The position numbers and the translations under genes were made by a program. Below are positions 18,058-27,365 of a stretch of 64,000 nucleotides of DNA, one piece after another. Position 1 is the stretch's first letter, and each line of letters begins with the position of its first letter. The notes beneath the pieces were generated by a model. It saw only the letters and a program-made list of their open reading frames with translations. It was not told the DNA's origin and searched no databases. This DNA is from Cetobacterium sp050033475 (GTDB lineage Bacteria > Fusobacteriota > Fusobacteriia > Fusobacteriales > Fusobacteriaceae): positions 1,178,001-1,242,000 of the forward strand of contig NZ_CP188319.1 of assembly GCF_050033475.1 (NCBI RefSeq). The letters are read 5' to 3'.

Positions 18058-19269
18058 ATGTTTCAAGGCGTTGTTCATGGTAATGTGGCCTTTATGATAA
18101 TTGCCACAGTTTTGGTTTTTATTATGACTCCAGGTCTGGCTTTATTTTATGGAGGACTTGTTGAAAAGAAAAATTGTTTAACAATAATGGTACAAATTCT
18201 TTTATCCATAGGAATTGTAACTATTATGTGGATCTTTGGTGGTTTTTCCATGGTATTTGGAAAGGATATTGGAGGAGTTATAGGAAACCCTCTTCAATAT
18301 ATGACATTTAGTAATACTATTTTTGCAGTAAATAGTGAATATGGATTGACCATTCCTTTTCTAATGTTTTTTATGTATCAATTGATGTTTGCAATTATAA
18401 CTTTGCCTCTAATGACAGGTTCAATAGTAAATAGATTGAATATTGGTGGCTGGATTAAATTATTAATAATTTGGATGATATTGGTTTATTTCCCTGTGGC
18501 TCACTGGATTTGGGGAGGAGGATTTTTACATAAAATGGGATTTGTGGATTTTGCAGGGGGAACTGTAATCCATGCCTCAGCAGCCTTTTCAGGATTGGGA
18601 GCTATTTGGGTATTGGGAAGAAGAAAGGTAATTTGTAAAAAGGCTCCATTTAATTTAGGACTTGTTTTAATAGGAGCAGCTATACTTATGTTTGGATGGT
18701 TTGGATTTAATGCTGGTGGAGCTTTAACAGCAGCGGGAATAGCAAGTATAGCTTTTACTAATACAGGAGTTGCCTGTGCTTCAGGTATGGTGCTTTGGAC
18801 AATTTTATATTATTGTGAACATAAAAAGTTTTCCTTTGTGGAACCTATGATTGGGGCAGTTGCAGGATTGGCAACAATTACACCGGCTTCAGGTTATGTG
18901 GCACCAATGTCTGCAGTTTTCATTGGAGCCTTGGCAGGAGTTGTATGTTATTTTGCAATAAAAATTCCTAGAAAACTTCAATGGGATGATGTTTTAGATG
19001 TATGGGGTGTTCATGGAGTTGGAGGATTTATTGGAACTTTATGTATTGGAATTTTTGCTAATAAAATAGTAAATGGTGTGGATGGAAATTTACATCAATT
19101 TTTAATTCAATTATTTGGAGTGGTATTGGTTTCTATCTATTCCTTGGTGGTAACTATGATAATTATAAAAATATTGGATAAAGTTTCTGATATTAGAGTT
19201 ACTAAGGAGGAGTTAGAAGCTGGATTGGATAAAAGTTTATTGGGTGAAAGTTTTATATCTGATAAATAA
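18058..19269 (+). CDS. amt: Ammonium transporter, Amt/MEP/Rh family
   Basis: Ammonium channel of 403 residues with about eleven membrane helices. Family hallmarks: GLALFYGGL, the PVAHWIWGGGFL pore segment, DFAGGTVIHASAAFSGL with the first pore histidine, FNAGGALTA and DDVLDVWGVHGVGGFIGTL with the second. ATG 18058 follows GGGAGGC. No glnK/glnB lies next to it, unlike many bacteria. Single-gene unit. Confidence 0.95.
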   Translation: MFQGVVHGNVAFMIIATVLVFIMTPGLALFYGGLVEKKNCLTIMVQILLSIGIVTIMWIFGGFSMVFGKDIGGVIGNPLQYMTFSNTIFAVNSEYGLTIPFLMFFMYQLMFAIITLPLMTGSIVNRLNIGGWIKLLIIWMILVYFPVAHWIWGGGFLHKMGFVDFAGGTVIHASAAFSGLGAIWVLGRRKVICKKAPFNLGLVLIGAAILMFGWFGFNAGGALTAAGIASIAFTNTGVACASGMVLWTILYYCEHKKFSFVEPMIGAVAGLATITPASGYVAPMSAVFIGALAGVVCYFAIKIPRKLQWDDVLDVWGVHGVGGFIGTLCIGIFANKIVNGVDGNLHQFLIQLFGVVLVSIYSLVVTMIIIKILDKVSDIRVTKEELEAGLDKSLLGESFISDK

Positions 19270-19274
19270 AAATT

Positions 19275-19312
19275 ATGAGGTAGAAATTAATCTACCTCAT
19301 TTTTATTTTTTG
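19275..19312. terminator. Bidirectional terminator between amt and coaX
   Basis: ATGAGGTAGA/TCTACCTCAT perfect stem with a T-run on the plus strand and A-rich left flank, between convergent genes. Confidence 0.88.
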
Positions 19313-20052
19313 TTTAAATTATAAAGAGTGAATAATCCATCTAAGCTGATATTTGGAAGATATTCATTAATTTCTTCTAGAGGCAAATTTCCTAAACCAC
19401 CTGTGGAAATAACATGGATATCTGGAATTATTTTTTTAACTTCTTCTATAATATTTTTTATTTGTCCAAGATAACCAAAATAAATTCCACTTTCCAATTG
19501 ATCAATGGTATTTGTTCCAATAACATTATCTTTTTTCTTGAAATCTATTTTTGGAAGCTTGGCAGTTTTTTCTGATAGGGAATTGATTGCCATTTGTATT
19601 CCAGGAATAATTCCTCCACCTAAATAAGTATTATTTTTTAAAATATCATAGGTGGTTGCAGTTCCTAAATCAAAAATTAAAATATTTTTGTTTGGATATT
19701 TTAAAGAACATTGGGCTAAATTAATTATTCTATCGGCACCTAAAGTTGGAATATTAAGTTCAAAGGGAAGAAATAAATCCTTAGAAACTATAATAGGTTC
19801 CATGGAAAAATATTTTTTTCCAAAATATTGAAAAATTTCAATTAAAGAGGGCACCACTGAAGAAACTATAATTCCTTGAATTTTTTTTAAATTTATTTCA
19901 TGAAAATCTCCAAGGGATTTTAAAGTAGAAAAATATTCATCTTCAGTTAAAGCTCTGTTGGATGTGCTTCTGAATTTTAATAATAAAGTTCCATTTTCAT
20001 CTAAGATTCCAGTAACAATATGGGTATTTCCAATATCTATAGTTAAAATCAT
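19303..20052 (-). CDS. coaX: Type III pantothenate kinase
   Basis: First step of coenzyme A synthesis, with the ASKHA fold. 249 residues; phosphate-1 motif DIGNTHIVTG, GADRI, IFDLGTATTYDI and GGGIIPG are present. The type III enzyme escapes CoA feedback. ATG 20052 follows AGGAGGATTATA. Monocistronic and divergent from the peptide-binding lipoprotein gene. Confidence 0.94.
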   Translation of the reverse strand: MILTIDIGNTHIVTGILDENGTLLLKFRSTSNRALTEDEYFSTLKSLGDFHEINLKKIQGIIVSSVVPSLIEIFQYFGKKYFSMEPIIVSKDLFLPFELNIPTLGADRIINLAQCSLKYPNKNILIFDLGTATTYDILKNNTYLGGGIIPGIQMAINSLSEKTAKLPKIDFKKKDNVIGTNTIDQLESGIYFGYLGQIKNIIEEVKKIIPDIHVISTGGLGNLPLEEINEYLPNISLDGLFTLYNLNKK

Positions 20053-20156
20053 TATAATCCTCCTGATACATTATTGGAATATTATATCAAAGAAATTAAT
20101 AATAATACAACTAACTTTATGATATAATAACTTTAACTTTAATTTTGGAGGACAAA

Positions 20157-21677
20157 ATGAAAAAAATAATTTTATTTTTAGTTTTAATTATTGGTTGTTT
20201 TGGATTAAATGGCTGCTCAGATGAAGAAGCAAATAATAGAATAGTTATTCCAATAAAAACAGGATTTACATCTATAGCTCCTGACAGCGACATAGCTGCA
20301 GCAACGAAGGAAGTACTTAGAAATTTAAATGCAGGATTAATGAGATTTGATTCAGAGAAAAATAAATTAGTTCCAGGATTAGCTAAGGAATATCATATGG
20401 AAAATAATGGACAAAGATATATTTTTGTTTTGAGAGATAATTTAACTTTTCATAATGGAGAAAAGATTACAAGTAAGGATGTTAAATATTCCTTTGATAG
20501 AATAGCAGGAGTTACGACAGGAAAACCAATTGTAGGAGATTGGAAAATGAACTTAGCCAGTGTAGATATTATAGATGATAAAACTGTGGCTATAAATATA
20601 AAACCTGGAGAGGAAAAAAGTTCTGATATATATGATTTAGCAGATGTGGCAATTATTCCAGCTGGGTCTAAGGAAGAAGATTTAGAAAAGCATCCAGTGG
20701 GAGCGGGACCTTATAAATTTTTAGAGTATATTCCAGGGCAGAAATTAGTTCTAGAGGCCTTTGATAATTACTATTTAGGTAAACCAGAAATTAAGGAAGT
20801 TGAGTTTAGAGTTTATAAAGAAGGAGCTAGTAGACTAATGGCTTTTAAAAGTGGCGACATAGATGTTTTACCACTTACCTTTGAAACTGAAAAGGAATTA
20901 CAAAATCAAAAGGATATTGAAATAGTATCAGGATTACAAAATGATGTGACATTATTATATTTAAATAATAGTTTAGAAATTTTTAAAAATAAAAAAGTTA
21001 GAGAGGGTATTTGGAGATCAATAGATGTGGATAGAATATTATCAGGAATATCTTTGAAATCTAGTACAAAATTAGGATCCCATATGTCACCAGCTTTAAT
21101 GGAGTATTATAAAAAGGGATTGGAAAATAAATATCCATACACTCCTGAAATTGGTAAAAAATTATTGGAAGAAAGTGGAGTTAAAAATTTAAAATTTACA
21201 ATTAAAACAATAGCTGAAAATAATTATGACAATGATGTGGCTTTATTTATAAAGGAAGATTTAAAAAATGTAGGGGTAGATGTGGAAATAGAACCTATTC
21301 CTCTTAGTCAATTTTTACCAAGTGTATTTAGAAATCATGAGTATGAAGGGGCAATTTTAAGAATTGTTGGATATCCAGATCCCTATAGAATATTAAATAG
21401 ATATAGAACTGGAGATATATCCAATATGGGAGAATATTCTAATCCAAAGGTAGATCAATTATTGGATGAGGCTAGAAGAACCTATGACTCTGAAAAAAAT
21501 GCAGAAATTTATAAGAAAATTCAAGAAATTTTAAATGAAGATATTGCAGGAATTTATTTAATGGATCAAGGAAGAAGTGTGGCTTTATCAAGTAAATATA
21601 CAGGGTATAAAATGTATCCATTCTCATTTATAGATGTTTATAGTATTCATTTGAAAAAGACTACTCCTAAGAAATAG
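20157..21677 (+). CDS. ABC transporter substrate-binding lipoprotein, oligopeptide/nickel type (SBP family 5)
   Basis: Surface-anchored receptor of 506 residues. The N-terminus is a lipoprotein signal with lipobox LNGC. Family 5 marks: LAKEYHMENNGQRYIFVLRDNLTFHNGEKITSKDV region, VGAGPYKF and a C-terminal SNPKVDQLLDEARRT stretch. ATG 20157 follows TTTGGAGGAC; an upstream in-frame TTG overlaps that site. No permease or ATPase genes are adjacent. Peptides are the likeliest ligand. Confidence 0.88.
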   Translation: MKKIILFLVLIIGCFGLNGCSDEEANNRIVIPIKTGFTSIAPDSDIAAATKEVLRNLNAGLMRFDSEKNKLVPGLAKEYHMENNGQRYIFVLRDNLTFHNGEKITSKDVKYSFDRIAGVTTGKPIVGDWKMNLASVDIIDDKTVAINIKPGEEKSSDIYDLADVAIIPAGSKEEDLEKHPVGAGPYKFLEYIPGQKLVLEAFDNYYLGKPEIKEVEFRVYKEGASRLMAFKSGDIDVLPLTFETEKELQNQKDIEIVSGLQNDVTLLYLNNSLEIFKNKKVREGIWRSIDVDRILSGISLKSSTKLGSHMSPALMEYYKKGLENKYPYTPEIGKKLLEESGVKNLKFTIKTIAENNYDNDVALFIKEDLKNVGVDVEIEPIPLSQFLPSVFRNHEYEGAILRIVGYPDPYRILNRYRTGDISNMGEYSNPKVDQLLDEARRTYDSEKNAEIYKKIQEILNEDIAGIYLMDQGRSVALSSKYTGYKMYPFSFIDVYSIHLKKTTPKK

Positions 21678-21726
21678 AACCCTCATAAAATAAGGGTTTG
21701 AGAAAAAGTAAAAAATAAGCATTTAA

Positions 21727-21841
21727 ATTAAAACCGCTGGAAGCCTTATTTTAAGGTACTTTCAGCGGTTTCTTTAATTCCTATTTAAAACCATAAGGTC
21801 ATAGTTTGTATCAAAACCTTGTAAGACAATGGCTTACAAGG
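21727..21841 (+). repeat. Structured intergenic repeat, copy A
   Basis: Two hairpins. The first (21732-21770) has outer stem AACCGCTG/CAGCGGTT and an inner CTTA/TAAGG part. The second is CCTTGTAAG/CTTACAAGG (21817-21825 with 21833-21841). A 22-base segment at 21811-21832 recurs exactly, in reverse orientation, at 43920-43941. The 12-base segment at 21737-21748 also recurs, at the same 74-base distance. It lies between convergent genes and 50 bases downstream of the lipoprotein gene. No coding potential. See copy B. Confidence 0.75.
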
Positions 21842-21860
21842 AAAATAAGAGAGTCATTTT

Positions 21861-23786
21861 TTATTCATAACCTTTTTCTTTACTGGATTTTCCTGTGGAA
21901 ATTTCATAAAGAACATATAGGGATAAAATAATAATAAATACTAAGGAAACCCAAGGACTATGAGCAAAAGATCCAAGAGATTGTCCTATAGAACTCATAT
22001 CATGACCAGTTGTAATAATTAAAGCTAGTAAAATACCCATTAAAGCATCACCAGCAACTACACCGGAAGATAATAGAACCCCTTTTTCAACTCTACTTTT
22101 TGATTCTCCCTTTTTAAGGAACATTTTTTCGATAATTACTCTTAAAATAGCTCCAACTAAAATACCACTTGATAATCCTATTGGTAAATAGAATCCAAGG
22201 GCAAGAGCAAGAACTGGTAATTTTAAAAGGAATACAACAATACCAAAGACAACCCCAATTAATACTAGAGTCCAAGGAATATTACCTGTCATAACTCCTT
22301 CTGAAATCATTTTCATAAGTCCAGCTTGGGGAGCTGGTGCTTTTTCAGAACCTAATACAAAGGCTTTATTCAATAGTAGTATAACTTCTCCTGAAGCAAA
22401 GGCTGCAAAAATAAGTCCTAGATACATACACCATTCAATTTTCTTAGGTGTTCCACCTATTAAATAGGTATGTTTTAAGGATTGAGCTGTTCCACCAGAT
22501 ACTGCAATGGATACACACACAATACCAGCTGCCACAATGGCAAGAACTTTAGAAACATCAGGATTTCCACCTAGGTTTGTTACTTTAATAACAGTAGCTA
22601 AAACTAATAAACATGCAATTGTCATACCGGAAACTGGGTTATTTGAAGCACCGATAGTACCACACATTCTAGCAGATACAACACCGAAGAAGAAGGATAG
22701 TAAAACTACTAAAAATGCAACTAAAGGTCCTAAGCTTGGCATTCCAGAAATCATAGGATAGAACCAAGCCATAACAAATCCAGCAACGGATATACCGATA
22801 ACCCATGAAAGAGGAGTATCAATATCTTGTCTTTCAACATGTCCTAATTCTCTTTCAGCTTTTAAACCTTTCATAGCTTCTCTAAAGGAATTGATAATTG
22901 CAGGGACAGATTTAATTAAAGAAATAAATCCTCCTGTGGCAACTGCTCCAGCACCGATGTATCTTAGGTAGTAAGACCAAATTTGGATAGGTGCCATTTC
23001 ACTGATAGGAATAGGCCCTGGGAAAATTGCAGTTGGAGCATTGGCACCAATGAATTTTATAATAGGAATGAAACCGAACCACGCTAAAAGTGCACCGGAG
23101 AACATGAAGATTGCAACTTCAAGTCCAACGATAAATCCAACTCCAATTAATGAAGCTACAGCGTTCATTCCAAAGGCAGTGGACAGTTTGCCAATTTGCC
23201 AAATAGGTTCTTCATTGAAAAGAGCAATACCTCCACCAAGGAATTTAAATAATCCCCCAGCTCCCATACCTTTGATAACTGTTTTTAATCCATCTCCACC
23301 TTGGTTAGCATTGGTAAGAATTTCAGCAACGGCAACGGATTCTGGGAAAATTAAACTTCCATGTTCTTCAACAATTAAGTATTCTCTAAATGGAACCACA
23401 AACATAATTCCAAGAATACCTCCAAGGACAGTTATCATTCCTATAGAAACAAAGGATAGATCTTCTCCCCAAATTATTATTGCAGGTAAGGTAAAGATTA
23501 TACCACCGGCAATGGATTCTCCAACTGCTCCCATGGAAGCCACAAGGTTAGCTTCTAAAATACTATTTTTCTTAAAGATTATTTTCAGAAGACCTGTAGC
23601 TAAGATAGAACCTGGAATGGCGGCTGCAATTGTCAGTCCGACTTTTAGTCCTAAGTAAACGTTAGCCATGGCAAAAATAACAGTGAAAATAATACCGAGG
23701 ATAAGGGTTACACCATTGGTTTCTGGTAAATCCACATCCATGGGAACAAAGGGTTTAAACTGTTCCTTCTTTTCCGCAGAACTCAT
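21861..23786 (-). CDS. OPT family oligopeptide transporter
   Basis: Proton-coupled transporter of 641 residues with about 14-16 hydrophobic segments. Typical prokaryotic OPT elements include the N-terminal GVTLILGIIFTVIFAMANVYLGLK region, the NQGGDG stretch after the EILTNA motif, MCGTIGASNNPVSGM and TYLIGGTPKKIEW. Substrate is probably short peptides or a siderophore-like chelate. ATG 23786 follows AAGGAGTG. It faces the peptide-binding lipoprotein gene across repeat A. Confidence 0.9.
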   Translation of the reverse strand: MSSAEKKEQFKPFVPMDVDLPETNGVTLILGIIFTVIFAMANVYLGLKVGLTIAAAIPGSILATGLLKIIFKKNSILEANLVASMGAVGESIAGGIIFTLPAIIIWGEDLSFVSIGMITVLGGILGIMFVVPFREYLIVEEHGSLIFPESVAVAEILTNANQGGDGLKTVIKGMGAGGLFKFLGGGIALFNEEPIWQIGKLSTAFGMNAVASLIGVGFIVGLEVAIFMFSGALLAWFGFIPIIKFIGANAPTAIFPGPIPISEMAPIQIWSYYLRYIGAGAVATGGFISLIKSVPAIINSFREAMKGLKAERELGHVERQDIDTPLSWVIGISVAGFVMAWFYPMISGMPSLGPLVAFLVVLLSFFFGVVSARMCGTIGASNNPVSGMTIACLLVLATVIKVTNLGGNPDVSKVLAIVAAGIVCVSIAVSGGTAQSLKHTYLIGGTPKKIEWCMYLGLIFAAFASGEVILLLNKAFVLGSEKAPAPQAGLMKMISEGVMTGNIPWTLVLIGVVFGIVVFLLKLPVLALALGFYLPIGLSSGILVGAILRVIIEKMFLKKGESKSRVEKGVLLSSGVVAGDALMGILLALIITTGHDMSSIGQSLGSFAHSPWVSLVFIIILSLYVLYEISTGKSSKEKGYE

Positions 23787-23882
23787 AAAAATTCACTCCT
23801 TTTGAATAATTATCAATGTACAAGAATTCTAGTCATTAATAACTATATAGCTCAAAAAAATGGGATTTGCAAGGGGTTGAAT

Positions 23883-23924
23883 AAAAAAAAACTTCTGAAG
23901 AAAATTTTCTCTTCAGAAGTTTTA
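23883..23924 (-). terminator. Terminator of fabG
   Basis: ACTTCTGAAG/CTTCAGAAGT perfect 10-base stem; on the minus strand it is followed by eight T, and the plus-strand tail is TTTTA, so it may act both ways. Confidence 0.85.
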
Positions 23925-23958
23925 TACAAGTTATATAATAACTAATTTTTTAAAAAAA

Positions 23959-24684
23959 TTATAGAGCTAGCCCACCACTTACTTCGATTGTTTGTCCAGT
24001 AATATATGCAGACTCATCACTTGCTAGGAATAATACAGCATTTGCGATATCCTCAGGAGATCCTAACTTTCCTAATGATGTTCTTTCTAACATTCCGTTG
24101 ATAACTTCCTCAGGAAGTACATCTGTCATTGGAGTTTGAATGAATCCAGGAGCAACACAGTTAGCTCTAACTTGTGCACCTTTTCTAGCTAATTCCTTAG
24201 CCCAAGTTTTAGTCATAGCTATAACTCCACCTTTAGTTGCAGAGTAGTTAGTTTGTCCGATATTTCCATAAAGACCTACAACAGAAGAAATTGTAACTAT
24301 AGATCCTTTTTTATTTTTAGTCATTAAAGGAGCAACAGCTTGAGTCATGTTGAATACACCTTTTAAGTTAACGTTGATAACTGCATCCCAAGCATCCTCA
24401 GACATTCTTACGAATGGAGCATCCTTTGTAATTCCAGCATTATTAACTAAGATATCAATTCTTCCGAACTCATCTTTTATTTTTTTAACTAATTCTTTTA
24501 TTGCTTCTCTATCTGTAACATTTAAAATTTCGTGTCTAACGTTGGCTTGTTCAAATGTAGCTTCTCCCATATCACAAGAGATAACTAATTGAGCACCTTC
24601 AGAGGCTAATTTTTCAACTATAGTTCTTCCAATACCTCTAGCTCCACCTGTAACAAGAGCAATTTTACCCTCTATTCTATTCAT
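23959..24684 (-). CDS. fabG: 3-oxoacyl-[acyl-carrier-protein] reductase
   Basis: NADPH-dependent short-chain dehydrogenase of 241 residues for the first reduction of fatty-acid elongation. TGGARGIG nucleotide motif, NNAG, catalytic Ser in ISSVVG, YSATK (Tyr and Lys) and the C-terminal ITGQTIEVSGGLAL seen in FabG. It is not inside a fab cluster here, so a related SDR reductase is possible. ATG 24684 follows AAGGAGGAACC. Confidence 0.88.
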   Translation of the reverse strand: MNRIEGKIALVTGGARGIGRTIVEKLASEGAQLVISCDMGEATFEQANVRHEILNVTDREAIKELVKKIKDEFGRIDILVNNAGITKDAPFVRMSEDAWDAVINVNLKGVFNMTQAVAPLMTKNKKGSIVTISSVVGLYGNIGQTNYSATKGGVIAMTKTWAKELARKGAQVRANCVAPGFIQTPMTDVLPEEVINGMLERTSLGKLGSPEDIANAVLFLASDESAYITGQTIEVSGGLAL

Positions 24685-24852
24685 AATAGGTTCCTCCTTA
24701 AACTTAATTATATAAAATTATAAATATTAAACCACTAAAAGTCAATATATATCTCATAATAAAACACTGGAATGTTCAAAATTAAAGATATTGTTGATAA
24801 TAGAAGACTAATATTGTACAATAAAAAAGAATAATAATAAGGAGGTATTCAT

Positions 24853-25242
24853 ATGTGGATTAGTAGAGGAGACGATTATTTAAATATTACAGATGAAGAA
24901 TATGATGTAGAAGTAAAAGAGGCTTGGGAACAGCTTTCAAGTGAGGAGAAAAAGGAATATAAAAACAATTTTATGGTTTTCAAAAAAGAGTGTGAAGAGG
25001 AAGAAGATGAGTTTTTCTATTTACCAAATAATGTTTTAGAAAAATTCAATAGATATTCAAAGGAGCTATCTGGAGAAAAAATTTCTAAGGAAAAATTACA
25101 AGAAATTTTAGAAGATAAATGGTTCAAAAGTGAAAAAATAGATGAGCCAAATGTTTATACAGTATATTTAGATAACAATAAACTAGATGATGAGGCTAGA
25201 GAACAATTGAATTGGGAATATTCCTTTGAAATAGAGTTATAA
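24853..25242 (+). CDS. Hypothetical acidic protein, 129 aa
   Basis: I do not recognise this protein. It is very rich in Glu and Asp (for example KKECEEEEDEFFYL), has no signal peptide or membrane segment, and looks soluble. It has a good AAGGAGG site 8 bases before ATG 24853. It lies 26 bases before the MFS transporter gene and is probably co-transcribed with it. Confidence 0.75.
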   Translation: MWISRGDDYLNITDEEYDVEVKEAWEQLSSEEKKEYKNNFMVFKKECEEEEDEFFYLPNNVLEKFNRYSKELSGEKISKEKLQEILEDKWFKSEKIDEPNVYTVYLDNNKLDDEAREQLNWEYSFEIEL

Positions 25243-25267
25243 TTTAAAGGTAGGGAGAGAAATAAAT

Positions 25268-26455
25268 TTGAATAAGAATCAAATAAAAAAGTTTTTTATA
25301 TTATATTTTTTATTGAGTGTAACTAATAACCTAGTTCATCCAATAACACCGACATATATTACCTTATTAAAGTTGCCTGATTATATGTTTGGAGTTTTAT
25401 ATGCAGCCATGGCACTAACAAACTTTTTATTTTCTCCATTTTGGGGAAGAATGAGTGATAGAAAGGGTAGAGTCTATGTAGCTTTTATATCTATGTTAGG
25501 TTATGCTGTGGGACAGGCGGGATTTGGAATAGCTAGAACTCCAGAAATAATTATATTTTTTAGATTAATAAGTGGTATTTTTGCTGGAGGATTTACAGTT
25601 TCAGCTTTGGCTTATATAGCAGATGTTTCCCAAGGAACAGATAGAACTAAATATTTATCTTATTATGCAGCTTTTACAACAATGGCGGCCTCAATAGGAT
25701 TTTTAGTTGGTGGTCTTGTGGGAGATTTAAATATATTTTTAGTTTTTGCATTGCAAGTTGTTTCCTTGGTAGGATTAGGTTTTGGATTTAAATATTTATT
25801 ACCTGAAAGTTTAAATGAGGAACACAAAAAAACAGGAAAGCTATCTTTATTTGAAAGATTTAAAATTTTCAGCTGGCATGAATCTAAGGATTTATTGACA
25901 CCAGCAGTTGTTGTTTTTTTACTTACAGTTATGATAGCTAGTTTTTCCACAGCTGGATATGACAATGCCTTTAACTTCTATATAAAGGCAGACTTAGGAT
26001 TTAAACCTTCTTCCAATGGAATTATAAAATCCATTACAGGATTGGTAGGATTAATTGCAAACTTTACATTGAACATTTGGATTATAAAACACTTCAATGG
26101 AAGAAAGGCAATAATTACAATATTCCTATTGGCAGCTTTATCTATAGGAATTGTTGTTATGGTTGGAACACCGGCATGGTTCATAATAGCTAATATTGGA
26201 TTCTATTTATTCAACGCTATGTATATACCTATTCAGCAGGGACTTATGACTAAGGGACAAAAGAGCAAATACGGAGTACTATCTGGATTATTTAGTTCAG
26301 CTAAGGCTTTGGGAATGATATTAGGAGCTCTATTTGCTGGAATCATTTATGAATATGGAAGTAAATTGCCATTTTATTTTTGCGGATTGGGATTCTTAAT
26401 AGCAGGAATAGTTTCCTATATAAATTATTTACAATATAAAAAAATAGAAGATTAG
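25268..26455 (+). CDS. MFS transporter
   Basis: Major facilitator of 395 residues with 12 membrane helices. The loop 2-3 motif GRMSDRKGRVY is canonical, and FGIARTPEIIIFFRLISGI resembles drug/multidrug or sugar exporters. The start is TTG 25268, preceded by AGGGAGAGAAATAAA; no better ATG lies nearby. The stop is 9 bases before dapF, so the two are probably one transcript. Substrate is unknown. Confidence 0.87.
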   Translation: MNKNQIKKFFILYFLLSVTNNLVHPITPTYITLLKLPDYMFGVLYAAMALTNFLFSPFWGRMSDRKGRVYVAFISMLGYAVGQAGFGIARTPEIIIFFRLISGIFAGGFTVSALAYIADVSQGTDRTKYLSYYAAFTTMAASIGFLVGGLVGDLNIFLVFALQVVSLVGLGFGFKYLLPESLNEEHKKTGKLSLFERFKIFSWHESKDLLTPAVVVFLLTVMIASFSTAGYDNAFNFYIKADLGFKPSSNGIIKSITGLVGLIANFTLNIWIIKHFNGRKAIITIFLLAALSIGIVVMVGTPAWFIIANIGFYLFNAMYIPIQQGLMTKGQKSKYGVLSGLFSSAKALGMILGALFAGIIYEYGSKLPFYFCGLGFLIAGIVSYINYLQYKKIED

Positions 26456-26464
26456 GAGGAGAAT

Positions 26465-27286
26465 ATGAATTTCATAAAAATGCAAGCAGCGGGAAATGAT
26501 TTTGTAGTTTTAAATGGAATGAAGGAAAAATTAGAAAACTATAGTGAGTTAGCTTTAAAACTTTGTCATAGAAAATTTGGAATTGGTGGAGATGGATTAC
26601 TAATTGCAGAAAAAAGTTCTAAGGCAGATATAAAAATGGTTTATTATAATTCTGATGGGTCTCAAAGTGCTATGTGTGGTAATGGAATTCGTTGCTTCTC
26701 AAAATTTTTATATGAAGAAAATATTTTAAATAAAAAAGAATTTACAGTGGAAACTGGAGATGGAGTTAAAAATATTTCTCTTGAAGTGGAAAATAATTTT
26801 GTAAAAAAAATAAAAGTTTCCATGGGAAAAGCCCAATGGGATCCAAAAAAATTACCAGTGAATTTAAAGAAAGATAAAATTTTAGAAGAGGAAATTATTA
26901 TAGATGGTAAAAAATTTATTTTCTCAAGTGTTTTAACAGGAGTTATTCATACGGTTATTTTTGTGGAGGATTTCAATTCTCTTGATATAAATGGAATTGG
27001 AAGTAAAATAGAAAAACATAGTTTATTTCCAGCAAAAACCAATGTAAATTTTGTAAAGGTAATTAATCCCAACAAAATAGAAATAAAAACATGGGAAAGA
27101 GGAGCAGGGAGAACTTTAGCCTGTGGAACTGGATCATGTGGTTCTGTTGTTTTGGGAAATAGACTGGGGAAACTGTCTTCAAATGTTGAAGTTCATACAG
27201 AGGGAGGAATATTAAATATTACCTTAAAGGATGAAGAAATATTCATGGAGGGGACAGCTACTACAGTATTTAAAGGAGTGATCTAG
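26465..27286 (+). CDS. dapF: Diaminopimelate epimerase
   Basis: Interconverts LL- and meso-diaminopimelate for peptidoglycan and lysine. 273 residues; the two catalytic cysteines are C71 (MCGNGIRCF) and C220 (LACGTGSCG), and the start MQAAGNDFVV is typical. Some fusobacteria put meso-lanthionine in their wall, and DapF may then act on that or serve lysine only. ATG 26465 follows TAGGAGGAGA. Confidence 0.95.
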   Translation: MNFIKMQAAGNDFVVLNGMKEKLENYSELALKLCHRKFGIGGDGLLIAEKSSKADIKMVYYNSDGSQSAMCGNGIRCFSKFLYEENILNKKEFTVETGDGVKNISLEVENNFVKKIKVSMGKAQWDPKKLPVNLKKDKILEEEIIIDGKKFIFSSVLTGVIHTVIFVEDFNSLDINGIGSKIEKHSLFPAKTNVNFVKVINPNKIEIKTWERGAGRTLACGTGSCGSVVLGNRLGKLSSNVEVHTEGGILNITLKDEEIFMEGTATTVFKGVI

Positions 27287-27304
27287 AAATAGGTCACTCT
27301 TTTA
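27276..27304 (+). terminator. Terminator overlapping the dapF stop
   Basis: GAGTGATCT/AGGTCACTC hairpin followed by TTTT; its 5' arm includes the last codons of dapF. Confidence 0.82.
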
Positions 27305-27365
27305 TATTGTAAGTCTCAATATAATACGGTATAATATAAGTAGGAAGTTTTTGGAGGAGATAAAT

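Noticed and set aside
23041..23658. 205-codon open frame antisense to the OPT transporter gene
   Set aside because: Proline- and isoleucine-rich mirror of transmembrane codons, no ribosome site, and the opposite strand has a clear family match.
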